62,000 nt of DNA, taken from the NCBI RefSeq assembly GCF_030272615.1, contig NC_081414.1, forward strand, positions 665,539,938 to 665,601,937, given 5' to 3'. The stretch comes from Cryptomeria japonica (Eukaryota; Streptophyta; Pinopsida; Cupressales; Cupressaceae). Made by a program: the position numbers and the translations under genes. Below, in pieces: positions 20,930 through 31,749 of the stretch (positions are counted from its first letter, which is position 1; each line of letters opens with the position of its first letter). Below the pieces are notes generated by a model. The model was given only the letters and a program-made list of their open reading frames with translations, did no database searches and was not told the origin of the DNA.

Positions 20930-23335
20930 TTAAAACTATTAAAATACATATTCACAAAAAAAGGTCAGGGTTACAAGATCACCCCACAAGAGTCACATGG
21001 CCAAAAGATAGAGTCAAAAAACAAAACTATTCATCAAAAAACTTCCTCAAATAGCCAAAGCAGAGGCAACTGAGGGAGGAGGATCAGGATCATCTTTCTT
21101 GCCCCATAGATCAATGGGGTCAGGAGTCGGGTCCGACACCGACCACCCATCTTCAAGATCTTTATCAACTTCTCCTTCCTCCGGCCTGGGAGGCAAAATC
21201 GCCAAAGCTAGGCGGGGAAACTTGGAGGTGGTGGCAAAAGGCCACCCAGAGCCAGCACTAGCAGGAGGAGCCAAAGTCACAGGAGTAACATAAGGCCACC
21301 CCGAGGCAAAGCCATGATGTGGAGGAGAAGCCGAGCAACGCCTCCACGTATCGTCTCTCTCACTAGAGGAGCGTCGAGGAGCCTAGGATCCCGGGGTCTG
21401 AGAGCGGCGAGTGGAGGAACTGCGGCCACGAGATAGAGTACAGTCGACAGAGACATAATCTGACAACACTTTGGCAACCACACAAGGGGCGTTGCCCCAA
21501 TGCTGGAGGAGCTTCTGGAAGTGGCCCACGTCCAAGGCCACTTTGTCAGCTTGTACCTGAATCTGCATTAATACATTATTACAAATGCAAGCTTTAGCAT
21601 AAAGCGAGACATTAATATCCAAAAATTTGTGAGTAAAGAACTGCATTTCTATCCTTTCAAAGAGTGAATAGGATCTCCATTCTGAAAGCATGCCATATCT
21701 GGTAAAATTTGAAAGGGAATCTAGGCGAATCGCCCAAAAGAGCAATATGCCAAGAAAAGGGATTGGGTTGTAAAGACCGAAAGAAATCACGAATCCAGCT
21801 CCAGTACTGTTGAACTTTTCTACAGAACCAAAAAATGTGCATAAAACCGGGCATCAGGAACCCCCAAATGCTTAAGTCTGGAACCCAAAGGCAGCCCTTG
21901 AAAAAGCACACACCAAGAAAAGTGTGTAATCTTGGGTTAAGTGGTGGCGGACTAGACAATATGAAACCTGAATCTCCAGGAAGTTTGAGAAGACTACAAG
22001 TGTCACCGCTAGTTGAGAATATGGACCATAGGCAAATGGAGAACTAGCCAAAGATAACCCATTTTAGGTTTGTAGCTGGTGAAAGGAGTCCAAGGATACC
22101 ACTTCTAATCTTTCCACCAATGCCTGACAGACTGAATGCCAATCTTATGTAACAAATGTGAGGGTAAGGCCGAGACCAGAAGGTCATAAGTCTGTCGTTC
22201 TGGTCGAGATAGACGAAACTGGACCTTGAGGTCATCCCATGATTGGAGGCTCATAGAAACTCTAGAAAACATATCCTTAGGTGTTCTGATGCCACCTTTG
22301 TGAAAACGTAGAGCACTAACACCCTGGATTTTGGCCAGTGGTAGCTCCTGCACCTGAAAAAGAGGTGACCACTAGAGGTTGTGTTGATTCATCGAGATCC
22401 CGTCACAAAAACCATCACCTGCCCATCAAAGCCAAGGCTTGATAGCTTCCCAAGCACACCAGATGCTTTTAACAAAAAACTACTCTGGATCTGAACAAGG
22501 TCTTTCATAATGAGAAGGGTTTGAAAACCAATCCCCTTCCAAGTCGGCCTGTTGGCAGGAAATCTTGAAGAAATGCAATGTCGAAGAAGGATTTTCCAGG
22601 CCTTGTCTCCAGATAAGGCTCTAATTATCCATTTAGCACATAAGGAAAGCCCTTGTTTCTGGGTAGAAATAAGGTCGAGCCCTCCGGACTCCTTGGGAAG
22701 ACAACAATACTCCCAAGCGACCTTGTGGAATCCTTGATGGTCAGACCCAGAGCCCCAAAGAAAAGCCCGTAGAAGTCTTTCCAACTTCATGTAAGAGGCC
22801 TTAGAAGGAGCCCAACATGACGAGTAATAGACATGGGTGTCAGCCAAAACCTTAGAACAAATTTGGAATTTACCAGCCAGAGAGAGAGGCTTGGTAATCC
22901 AATAGGCCAACTTTTTCTCAATCCTGGTTAAAACAACATTCCAAAGATCCACAAGCGAAGCTTGAAAGGCAAAAGGAATGCCTAGAAAGCAAAAAAAATC
23001 GCCATGATAAAGCCATTTCCAGTCATATTGAAGAATCCAAGGTGGGGCGGGAAGAAAAGACTGCCTATAACATTGTGTCTTGTACCATTGAATGACTGAA
23101 CCAGAAGCGAAGCAAAAAGTATCCATACATTGAAGAGCGGCCTGTAAATTGTCCTCTTTTTCAATGAGAGTAATCATCTGAAAAATGGCCATTGACAAGT
23201 TGAGAAGGTGACTCGAGGAGGGAGATACCACGGACACGCCCAACAAAGATAGCATTAGCAAGTAACCAAACCCTTCCGCCGCAAGAACATATAAAGCAAG
23301 AGCCAGAGGACATCCCTAGCGAATGGATCTGACTA
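20930..23335 (-). mobile_element. 5'-truncated LINE (L1-type) retrotransposon
   Basis: Minus-strand coding starts abruptly at about 23335 inside the reverse transcriptase and runs to the element's 3' end near 20930. The RT palm region, thumb and the C-terminal Cys/His-type (zf-RVT) region are visible. 5' truncation is usual for LINE copies because target-primed reverse transcription stops early. The 3' tail is not obvious and I could not define target duplications. Confidence 0.7.
21040..23330 (-). pseudogene. LINE reverse transcriptase, C-terminal part
   Basis: From 23330 leftwards: R-stop-GCPLALALYVLAAEGFGYLL matches the conserved RQGCPL...LY...E.L motif of non-LTR RTs, with TAG exactly where Gln is conserved (codon at 23318-23316). 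Next GHFSDD is the catalytic F/Y-A-D-D motif with Ala replaced by Ser, then a frameshift into the 290-residue frame 23261-22389, which holds FLGIPF, the WITKPLSLAGKFQICSKVL and AFLWGSG...KVAWE.C.PK..GGL thumb motifs. Further decayed pieces (22353-22105, 21959-21657) contain a zf-RVT-like section (IFWFCRKVQQYWSWI). The enzyme would copy element RNA into DNA at a nicked target; this copy is inactive. Confidence 0.75.
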
Positions 23336-24391
23336 ACTTTTTTTCTAACTATTGGATTTACAAATAGACTGCTCTTGAGCCACTAGATGATTTTTTAGTG
23401 GACTTTTAATTAGCAAAATCTAATTAACATCAATTAGAACATGAGTGATAACTAGATCTCTTCCCCTATGTAAAACTATTATTATATGTTTGTTGAATGG
23501 TTATGACACTTGCCTAAGATTAAAATAAAGTACATTTATTATGAATGTCTTGGAAATTAGAATTATTGTATTTAATCCCTGGAAGTTTAAATAATAGAAA
23601 TTAATTTTTATTTGATTACAGACAAACAATGCATGACTGAAAGACAGTAAAACCATTTTTACTATGTTTATGACATCATCTGTCAAGGTCACGAAATCCT
23701 TCCTTGTTTTTCAACTCCACGTGAAAATCCAGAAAGATGTAAGAAATTTATTACCACTCCAGAAATGCATGCTTTCGTAACATTGAAGGAGTTGTCAATG
23801 TCATCTCTGATAATAATTGTGAGTAACTACACTTAATGACAACATGACCCGTGAGCTTGTACCTCATTTCAGAGGGACATACTTAATTATGGGCATAAAT
23901 ATGGTGGATGCGTTTATTCTGGCTTCAAAAAGTCAGTATGGAGTGACTAACAAGCGTGTTAGTGGCACGTTTTACACTGTCGATCTTACAAGATCTTACA
24001 ATTAACGATTGTGATTGATTAACCTGTCATCAACACGCTGTACAAAGATCTATTTTGGAGCTAGAATAGCTTCAGCCAAATATAATAATTTTTTTTTAAA
24101 TAGATAGTTGATTGCGACAGTAGCAGAAACATCTTTCAACTTTCAAGGGATCATGCATGCTTCTTGCCCTGCATCAAGTTGTACCATGAATTTAGCTCAG
24201 CATTTTGTCTTCTTACGACACAATCCCTGCTAAACGATGTCCACTCATTTTACAATGGGCTGGCAACAGTTTTGCTTTCCAGACTTCTGAAATACTGTTA
24301 CAGTAATTTGTACCATAATCTTCAAGCTTAGGTTGATTTGTGAACTACATATAGATCTTCAGAGCTCTTGTGCTGTGGGCTGCAAAAAACA
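23336..24391. other. Upstream region of the PSK gene
   Basis: No gene seen. The last 200 bp form the PSK promoter region; CATATAGAT near 24347-24355 is a weak TATA candidate, only about 40 bp before the chosen ATG. Confidence 0.4.
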
Positions 24392-25297
24392 ATGTTCAGT
24401 AAGAGGTTTTGCAATATGAGAATGCTTCAGGGTGCAACATTGGTATTGATTTTCTTCCTGCTGATGAATACCCATGAATCCTCTGCTTCAAGACTATTGC
24501 TATCTGGTCTGTCACTTCTCCTTAACCCATTGTGCACATTAATATGTTGGGTCATTTGCAGTGATACTTATTTGAGTGGCGAAGCAGATTCTGAACTTAC
24601 TATCTTTACAGGAATGCTTTGGATGTTTTTTTTGTGTCAATATTTTGGATCAACTTTTCTTCTTTCTGATGATGAATCGTAATCCCAAACATTGATGCAA
24701 AAAACATATAATTTTTTTTCAAAAGCATTTTTGTAAATATACCAGACTCTGGAAAACTCATGCCAACTTACCATCTTTATGGAATATAAATCTATCCATA
24801 GAAGTCTGGATTTCTACTTTTAACAAAAAAACTATCAATAGAAGTCTGGATTTCTACTTTTCACAACCTTTTTCAACTGAACAAATCTGTTAAAAATTAT
24901 AATTGTATTTCTATGTTTTATGTTCTGGGTTATAGTCTCATTCTATAGATGTGATTTCATTTCTATATGTAATGATATTTCATATTTATAAACAAATGTA
25001 ATTGCAGATAGGAGACATGAAATAGACAAAGCCAACAGATTTTCTGGCCACCACTATAAGGTAACATTCATTTATCTCTCTTAAAAAATGTTAACATGCC
25101 AGTTAATGGTAAAAATGCTTGGCTTCTGCCTAGTTAGGGTTTATCAACACAGTTGACTGATCTCTGTGATATTGCAGGCTTCAGAGCATACCAACAAAGA
25201 AGTCAAATGTGAATCCATGGGTGGAAAAGAAACTTGTGAAGATGAAGAGTTCTATCATGCTGATTACATCTATACTACTTCTAAACCTGGGCATTAG
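24392..25297 (+). CDS. PSK: Phytosulfokine (PSK) precursor with variant YIYTT peptide
   Basis: Three exons with GT...AG introns in compatible phase: 24392-24506, 25008-25060 and 25178-25297 (stop TAG). The spliced product is 95 residues, within the usual size of PSK preproproteins. Residues ~11-32 form a signal peptide (MLQGATLVLIFFLLMNTHES) for the secretory route. The C-terminus has two cysteines (C-x8-C) and an acidic run, then HADYIYTT: the Asp just before Tyr is what tyrosylprotein sulfotransferase needs, and YIYT is the PSK core. PSK is normally YIYTQ, disulfated, cut out by subtilases and perceived by the PSKR receptor kinases to promote growth. Here Thr replaces Gln. The family usually has C-x7-C and one intron, so spacing and the third exon are unusual. 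The start could also be 24368 or 24416; 24392 is chosen as a good length. The donor CTG/GTCTGT is weak but is the one giving the right phase. Confidence 0.8.
24792..24871. repeat. 40-bp tandem duplication in PSK intron 1
   Basis: CTATC[CA]ATAGAAGTCTGG... repeats at 24792 and 24832 with two or three differences. Confidence 0.7.
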
Positions 25298-26094
25298 AAT
25301 TTTTAGAATGAAAATATAAAACCAACATCTTGGGCTGTAAAATTGTCAGATTACTCCTATTAATTCAGATTACTCCTATAGTGCATTAGTGCACTTCTAA
25401 TGTTTTAGGTGTTTGATATTATTGGTTTGTTTTTCCCTTAATTTTAGACTTTATCTTGTCTTTTTACTTAATTGAGGCTTCTTTCTATTTAAGAAAATAT
25501 AGTAATTGATTTGCTACTTCAATTCTTTTGAATGTTTAAGAAAGAAAAAATATCTTTACTATTTTGTGTATGAAATTAGGTTTTGAGAATTTATCTCGTA
25601 AGTTTCTCTTAAATTGAGGAATTCATTTGTAAATTTATTCTATAATACATTCTATTAAGTTTTAATACTTTTTTTAATGTTATTTTTATTAACTATCTTT
25701 TATTTTTTACTATGTACCTTAAGCATTTATTTTTTATTCATTTCAATCACATCTACTGTGAATGAAAAGTTTACATATATATATTTTTATAATCATTGTC
25801 AAGTGAGACATCAATTTGATATATGAGACGTTCTTGATAGATGTCACAAATAAATTACTCTCATAATGTTTACCCAATAAAATGTACATATCATATCCTC
25901 TTTTTTGAAATCAAAATTATGTTTCCTCTATGATGTAAAACAAGATTTGAACATTATGTCCACTTAAGACTAACCAAATATGTTTACAAGCCCTACATAA
26001 ATAACATAATTAATAAATCTCTCTATGGCATCACAAAAACTAAAAAATAAATTTGAATAAACTTCAATTGCAAATTTTCACTTAACTTGTTATC
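25298..26094. other. PSK 3' flank and intergenic DNA
   Basis: AT-rich. AATGAAAATATAAA directly after the stop (25297) could serve in polyadenylation. No further gene seen. Confidence 0.4.
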
Positions 26095-26600
26095 CCTTAG
26101 GCCTCAACCAATTAGAACTTAAACCTAAGATCATCCATTTTCTAGTGGAGTGTTCTACCATTGAATTGTTGGCCTCTTTATGGTTAGTCCACAATCGGTC
26201 TAGATGTGGCTTATTTCTAACTCCTCCTCATAAACTATGCTATAGGTTCTTGGGGCTTCTATCATATCCTAGCTTTGATGCCACATTGAGTTGTTGTTCA
26301 TGGACCAATTAGGATTCGAACTTAGGACCTTTCATTTGTTTCTAGAGTACTCTAACATTGAGATATTAGCTTCTTTGTAGATATTCCATCATTGGTCTAG
26401 GTGTGCCTTATTTTCAGCACCCTCTCGCAACACATAATATAGTTGCATGGGATTCCTAGCCTAATCTAACTCTTATACCATGTTGAGCTAGTCTTTATGG
26501 ACTATCTAGGACTCTAATCTAGGACTTTCTATTTACTATTGGAGTACTCTACCATTGAGCCGTTGGTCCCTTTGTAGTAATCCATTCTTTATTTGGATGT
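26095..26600 (-). repeat. Three tandem tRNA-like repeat units (~180 bp)
   Basis: On the minus strand each unit contains a tRNA-like A-box (e.g. complement of CTACCATTGAGCC near 26555) and a B-box-like GGTTC..A region (complement of GGATTCGAAC near 26310). Units begin near 26095, 26275 and 26455 and are diverged. None can fold as a full functional tRNA. A tRNA-derived SINE or amplified tRNA pseudogene is likely. Copy B of the TIR transposon interrupts the third unit. Confidence 0.5.
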
Positions 26601-26650
26601 GGGTGGCTGCAAGAAGTTGAGTCTCACTTTTGGGCAAAAAGTGGAAGTGT
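26601..26650 (+). repeat. Left terminal inverted repeat of copy B
   Basis: GGGTGGCTGCAAGAAGTTGA then ...GGGCAAAAAGTGGAAGTG. More diverged from the family than its right end. Confidence 0.55.
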
Positions 26651-27462
26651 TTTCTCTGTTTTTCAAATTTTCTGTAGATTGATGTCAAAATTTGATGCAC
26701 TTAGAGATTGAATCTCAAAAAACTTCAGTAATAGAAAATGTAGTGCTCAGAGTCTACTTTTCAAATATGTAATTTTTTTTAATACTCACATGCTAGAAAT
26801 CCCTTTTTAGTAGGCATGTTTAAAAACCAGTTTGTCTATTTCAGGACCATACCACACATGTGTACGATCACCCTTTTTTGATGCAAATAAATGAATTTTT
26901 ACAAATCCTTTTGGGAAATGATACCTAAGACACCAAATATTGATGAAAATATTTTTGCGTTTTTTTTAATTGAATATATATATTTTTTATTAATTTTTAA
27001 CTAACGATAAAGTATATTTTCAAAACATCGGGTGTACAACCATCGTAATTTGATGAAAATTTCATATTTTTCAATTTATTTTTTTGATATTCAAAAGAAT
27101 TGTATGTAGATCGATGTCATATAATTTATTTTTCTAAAATCCTAAAAAAAAAAAAAAAATTAAAGTTTTAGTGAACCTTGGTATTTTAGGTTTAGGTTCC
27201 ACTTTTGATTAATAAATAATACAAAAATAGTAAAAATAATCTTATCACTATGAAATTTACATTTATGAAATCAGGACGCTGAAAACTCTAATGGGTTTTC
27301 GTTTCGTCAAAAAATTCAATTAGAAAGGCCCTAAAAAAAATAGGCCAAAGTAGAAATCTGATGTCGTTTTACCTTAGTCATTTTTTTGGAGGTCCAAGCA
27401 TAGGCTTGGTGGGACCAAGTCTATCCCAAAGCAAAAAAAAATGCTAAGGGTTGTTTCCCGCC

Positions 27463-27570
27463 CCTAATTTTAACAAACGGGCGCCCATTTCGCTTTGTAC
27501 CGTTGAAAGCGAAACGGGCACCCGATTATAAAACGAGTACCCGTTTCATTAAATAACAGGCGCCTGTTTC
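27463..27570. repeat. GC-rich subterminal motif cluster, left end of copy B
   Basis: Repeated variants of ACGGGCGCCCAT, ACGGGCACCCGATT, ACGAGTACCCGTTT and AGGCGCCTGTTT in both orientations. The same motif set recurs at 45238-45385. Subterminal repeats like these are transposase binding sites in several DNA transposon families. Confidence 0.6.
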
Positions 27571-27674
27571 TGAAAAGATCTGTTGGGCCAGAATCTGGCC
27601 CACAAGCACAAATCCCAATGATTGAATGATTTTTCAATCATTGCCTGATAGGTACGATTTGCAAAGAGAATGTT

Positions 27675-30600
27675 TTGATTAATCATTCTCTTTCTTTGTC
27701 TTATTATCGATTTGGTAAGGAGATCGATGCGAATTCAAAATTTGGTGTAGCCATGGGATCAAATCAACGCAGGAAGAGGCAAAGGAAGGTTTTGACAACT
27801 GAGGAGATTGCAACAAATAGAGAGGAGGCAAGACATCAACGAGAGAGAAGATCAAGAATGAGACAAGGAGCTTCAAGTTCCACAATCGTTTCAAAAGAGG
27901 AGAACATCAATGAGACCATAAATGCTGACAAAGGAAACACAATGGAACCATTTAATTCAGGTGTATCTTCTAATCCATTATTGGATACATGTATGTCTTC
28001 ACAGCCCTATGTTTTTTCTCATGAAGAAATTGATGATTTAGTAGAAGCAGGTTACTTATTAAATCAAATGGCAATTGAAAATCAAACCCCAAATGAAATT
28101 AGAACTCAAGTTGAAACTGAAATTGAAATCCAAATTGAAACCCCAAATGAAACTAGATCTCAACTTGAAATTGAAATTGAAACCGAATTTGAAACTCCAA
28201 ATGAAATTGAAAATCCACCTACAACTAAAACCAATAATGTGTATGTAGACATGGAAACACCAATTGAAATGAAACATGTTTGAATGATAGTCAAACGAAT
28301 GAAAATTTTGAAATTAAAAGTGATGTACTAGATAACCTTCCTAGCTTGGTTTCATGGAGACAGATTAGGACACATGCAAATAGATTGTTTAGACATTTTT
28401 TTTATATTAAGAAATTTGGGTTTCAATGTCAATTAATGGTACAACTAATTAAAATGACTAAAATGCAAAAAGTGATGAAGAAGTTAGGCTTTTATGTCAA
28501 ACCCAAGAAGAAGGACGATTCTTTAAAACAAGTTGTATCGATTGTTGCTAGCACCTTTGATACAATCGGAAAGAAAAGTCATTCTAAAGATAAAAATGCG
28601 GCACAACGAACAATAACAATAGCTTTAGTAAGCCAAACAACTTCTAATAAAAGGATGATGAGTAACATAAGTGGATATCTTAATATTCATTGTAAAACTT
28701 TGTCAAGAGCTGTAAAAAGAAGAGTTAATTTTGAAAGTGATCCGGCAAACAAATTGTGGACTTTTAGTGGTAGACTACCAAGGTTTGATATGAAACTTAC
28801 TGGTGAAGTCAAGAATTTGATCGAAAAATTCTGGCACGATAATATGAGAGTATCACCTAATGTTAGAGATGTTCTTAAATTAAGAGTTGGGTCAAAAATT
28901 CGTGATCCACATCCAAAACACCTATTAGACATGACTCAAACTGAGTTGTACAAATTTTTTTTGGATGATAAGGTGTTGACTATTAGCCTTTGTCAAAGGT
29001 CTTTTGAAAAGTGTAAACCTTGGTATGTTCGAATTAACAAGGAAAGAGTCATATGTTGTTGCAAAACTCATGTTCAATTTCGCTACCATTATGATGTATT
29101 TCGATATATACGTGTTACCATGCATAGTAATGGAATGTTCCAAGAATGTGGTTTAAATATACCACCTGAAACTATAAAGGAGTTTATATCAAGTTTATTT
29201 TGCAACCCACTAAATGAGCAAAATTTTCTTTTCAATGCATGTGTTTCCGGTGTGTGTGATATATGTGGCAATCTTGCATTGTTGGATGAATGTTTGCATG
29301 AAAATCTTTCAAATGATTTTGGACAACAATTAGTTGATGTTAAAAGATTTAAAATTGTTGAGTATCCACTAAAGGATGGAAAGGTTGGAAGACGATGTGA
29401 TCTAATCACTAAAAAAGTTAGTGTTCATGCATTTATGAATGAATTTAAGAGTTTAACATCATACCTAAATATGTTAAACACACTCAAAATGCTAGATGAC
29501 TCGATGGTTAGTTTCGAATATGTAAGGATACATTTCCTGTTGGTAGTATACTTTCGGTTGTTGACTTTGCAGAGAACTACACGCTTGCACCACAAGATGA
29601 GGTCCAATCACAATACTACAATTCAGTGCAAATATCAATTTTTGTCCATGTTGTCTATAGGCATGCACCAGATAGTACATAAGAGGATCACAAAATTTTG
29701 AGAGAGTACCATTTCTATATGTCTGATAATAAATTACACTCATCTGAGTTTGTCCAGTATTGCTTCAAGACTTTTTTTCAGAATTTGAGGGAGAGAGAAA
29801 TTTAGTTGACACAACATCTAATATGGTATGATAATTGCACAGGGCAATTGAAGAATGCTAGAATGTTTTATTGGTTGAGAAGGATTCATAAGAAAACTAA
29901 TATCAAACACATGTAGAGTGTTTTTGAGGCTGGACACGGGGAAGGAGAACATGACGATGTCGGTGCATGTGTTAAGAGAGCCCTTTGTAGAGAGCGACTC
30001 AAATTCGAGGAAAAGGCTAAATTTAAAAATGCAAGTGCAATTGTGGATTGGTGTAGTACAACTTTATCCATGGGATTAAGTCAGAACTCTACAATTAGAC
30101 GTTTCTTCTGGCTAGTTAAAGAGGAGAATATCCTTCCAAGATATGATTGTGATACAATCAATGGGTCAGCTAGATGGCATTCATTTAAGAGTTCTAATTC
30201 TAACATTTGGACTATATAGACTAGAGAGCTTGCACGTTTTGTCAATTTTGTGTTGCAGGTGAATGGGAAGAATGTGAGAATACGGAATGGGTCGAAGAAT
30301 GGCAACACAAATCATTAACACCTAGTAAGACACAATATCAAGATGCTAGAAGAAATGAAGACCTAGATCATGCATTTGCATCAGAAGATTATGATCATGT
30401 TTCAGACCTCATACAACCTGGTAATTTGATTCAATTTCTTGTTTATAACTTTAAATTATATATTTTTATGTATTGTCATATAATTTATGATTGTATTTGA
30501 ATTATAAATTCTAACAAGTTTTATTTCTACATGTACTTAAATTTGTTTTGTAGGACATGTGTATGTTGTTGTTGCACTTGAGGATAATGATGAGCAGGTT

Positions 30601-30942
30601 GAGTATTGGCTAGCTAGATGTGTAGAACCTAAGAAAAAGTTGATATGTGATCAAGTAGATGATGATGGTTTTCAGTATCCAGTTGGGTTTGTTGTGGTAG
30701 TTGGCACATGGCTACGCAAATACTTAACAAGAAGGAATGACTTACCAACTTATGAAGACTACCAATCAAAAAAGAAGATTATACATTATTCTCATTTGGT
30801 GGTGGCAACAAACATCAAATTAGAAAGATACAAAGGTAGACCTGCTAATAAGGTATTGTGGACACTTTTAGTAGAAGAGCATGATGCAATCATAGACGCA
30901 TTGCAGAAGAGAGAGGATGCAGATGGTACATTAGGTTGAATC
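27675..30942 (+). pseudogene. DDE-type transposase-like gene, copy B
   Basis: N-terminus 27675-28283: a basic, bZIP-like RRKRQRK...ARHQRERRSR region and acidic Glu/Ile/Thr repeats. A frameshift near 28280 leads to the main frame (28280-29500), with LSRAVKRRVNFE, a DNA-binding-like central section and Cys pairs (CCC near 29053, C-D-I-C near 29260). A frameshift near 29510 leads to the catalytic part: VVDFAENYTLAPQ (Asp codon 29563), WYDNCTGQLKNA (Asp codon 29830) and FEAGHGEGEHDDVGA (Glu codon 29926), a DDE-like triad. In-frame TAA 29680 and TAGs follow. A 133-bp intron (30421-30553, GT...AG) precedes the C-terminal domain 30554-30939 (VYVVVALEDNDEQVEYWLAR). Similar uncharacterised proteins exist in other plants and in animals. 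Superfamily unresolved. Confidence 0.65.
30421..30553 (+). other. Intron in transposase-like gene
   Basis: CCTG/GTAATT donor and TTTTGTAG acceptor join LIQPG to HVYVVVALEDN in frame. Confidence 0.6.
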
Positions 30943-31749
30943 AAATTTACATGCATGTAAGTTTGTGTTACTTGTGTGAACTCTTTTATATTTAATCATG
31001 GTAATTGTTTTTCTTTATCCCTTTAACATTGTATTTGTCTACATTTGATACAATTTTGGTTTCATAAACAACATTGTATTAGTTATCTTCTTCTTAATGT
31101 TATTTTGTGCACATTGTAATTGTGTTACAATCATTCTAATTTTTTATGATATATTTATTTTATCGTAATCTCTTCATAGATTAATTGTAAATTTTAAGAA
31201 TAGGATGTTATTGTAAATTGGGATAACTATTTTATTGAATTATAAATTGTTGCACTATAAGATGATCAATCACAATGTTAAAATATAAAGTCATAAATAG
31301 ATCATATATAATCACTAGAGGGCACCAAATCACAAAACAACATCACATATATATAATCACTAGAGGGTGCAAAATCACATAACAAGACCTAATATCATAA
31401 TAGCAATGAAATGACATAATAAAAAGTCCTATATATAATCACATAACAATTCTTGATGACATAATAACAAGTCTTGAAAAAATAATAATAAGGAAATGAC
31501 ATTAAAACAAGTCCACATAACATAATAACAAAACAACATAACATATATAATCACTAGAGTGCGCCAAATCACATAACACGACCTTATATCATAATAGCAA
31601 TGAAATGACATAATAAAAAGTTCTATATATAATCACATAACAAAAACTCCTATATATAATCACATAATAACAAGTCCCAGGATAACATAACAAGTGTCAT
31701 CATAAAAAGTCCATAATACAATAACATAACATGATCTAAAATATATAAT
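30943..31749. other. Spacer between the convergent transposon genes
   Basis: AT-rich, with a diverged tandem array at about 31290-31700 (units like ATATATAATCACTAGAGGG[CT]GC...AAATCACATAACA). No gene seen. Confidence 0.5.

Noticed and set aside
26095-26600. Functional tRNA genes
   Set aside because: Box-like sequences only; acceptor and anticodon stems do not pair.
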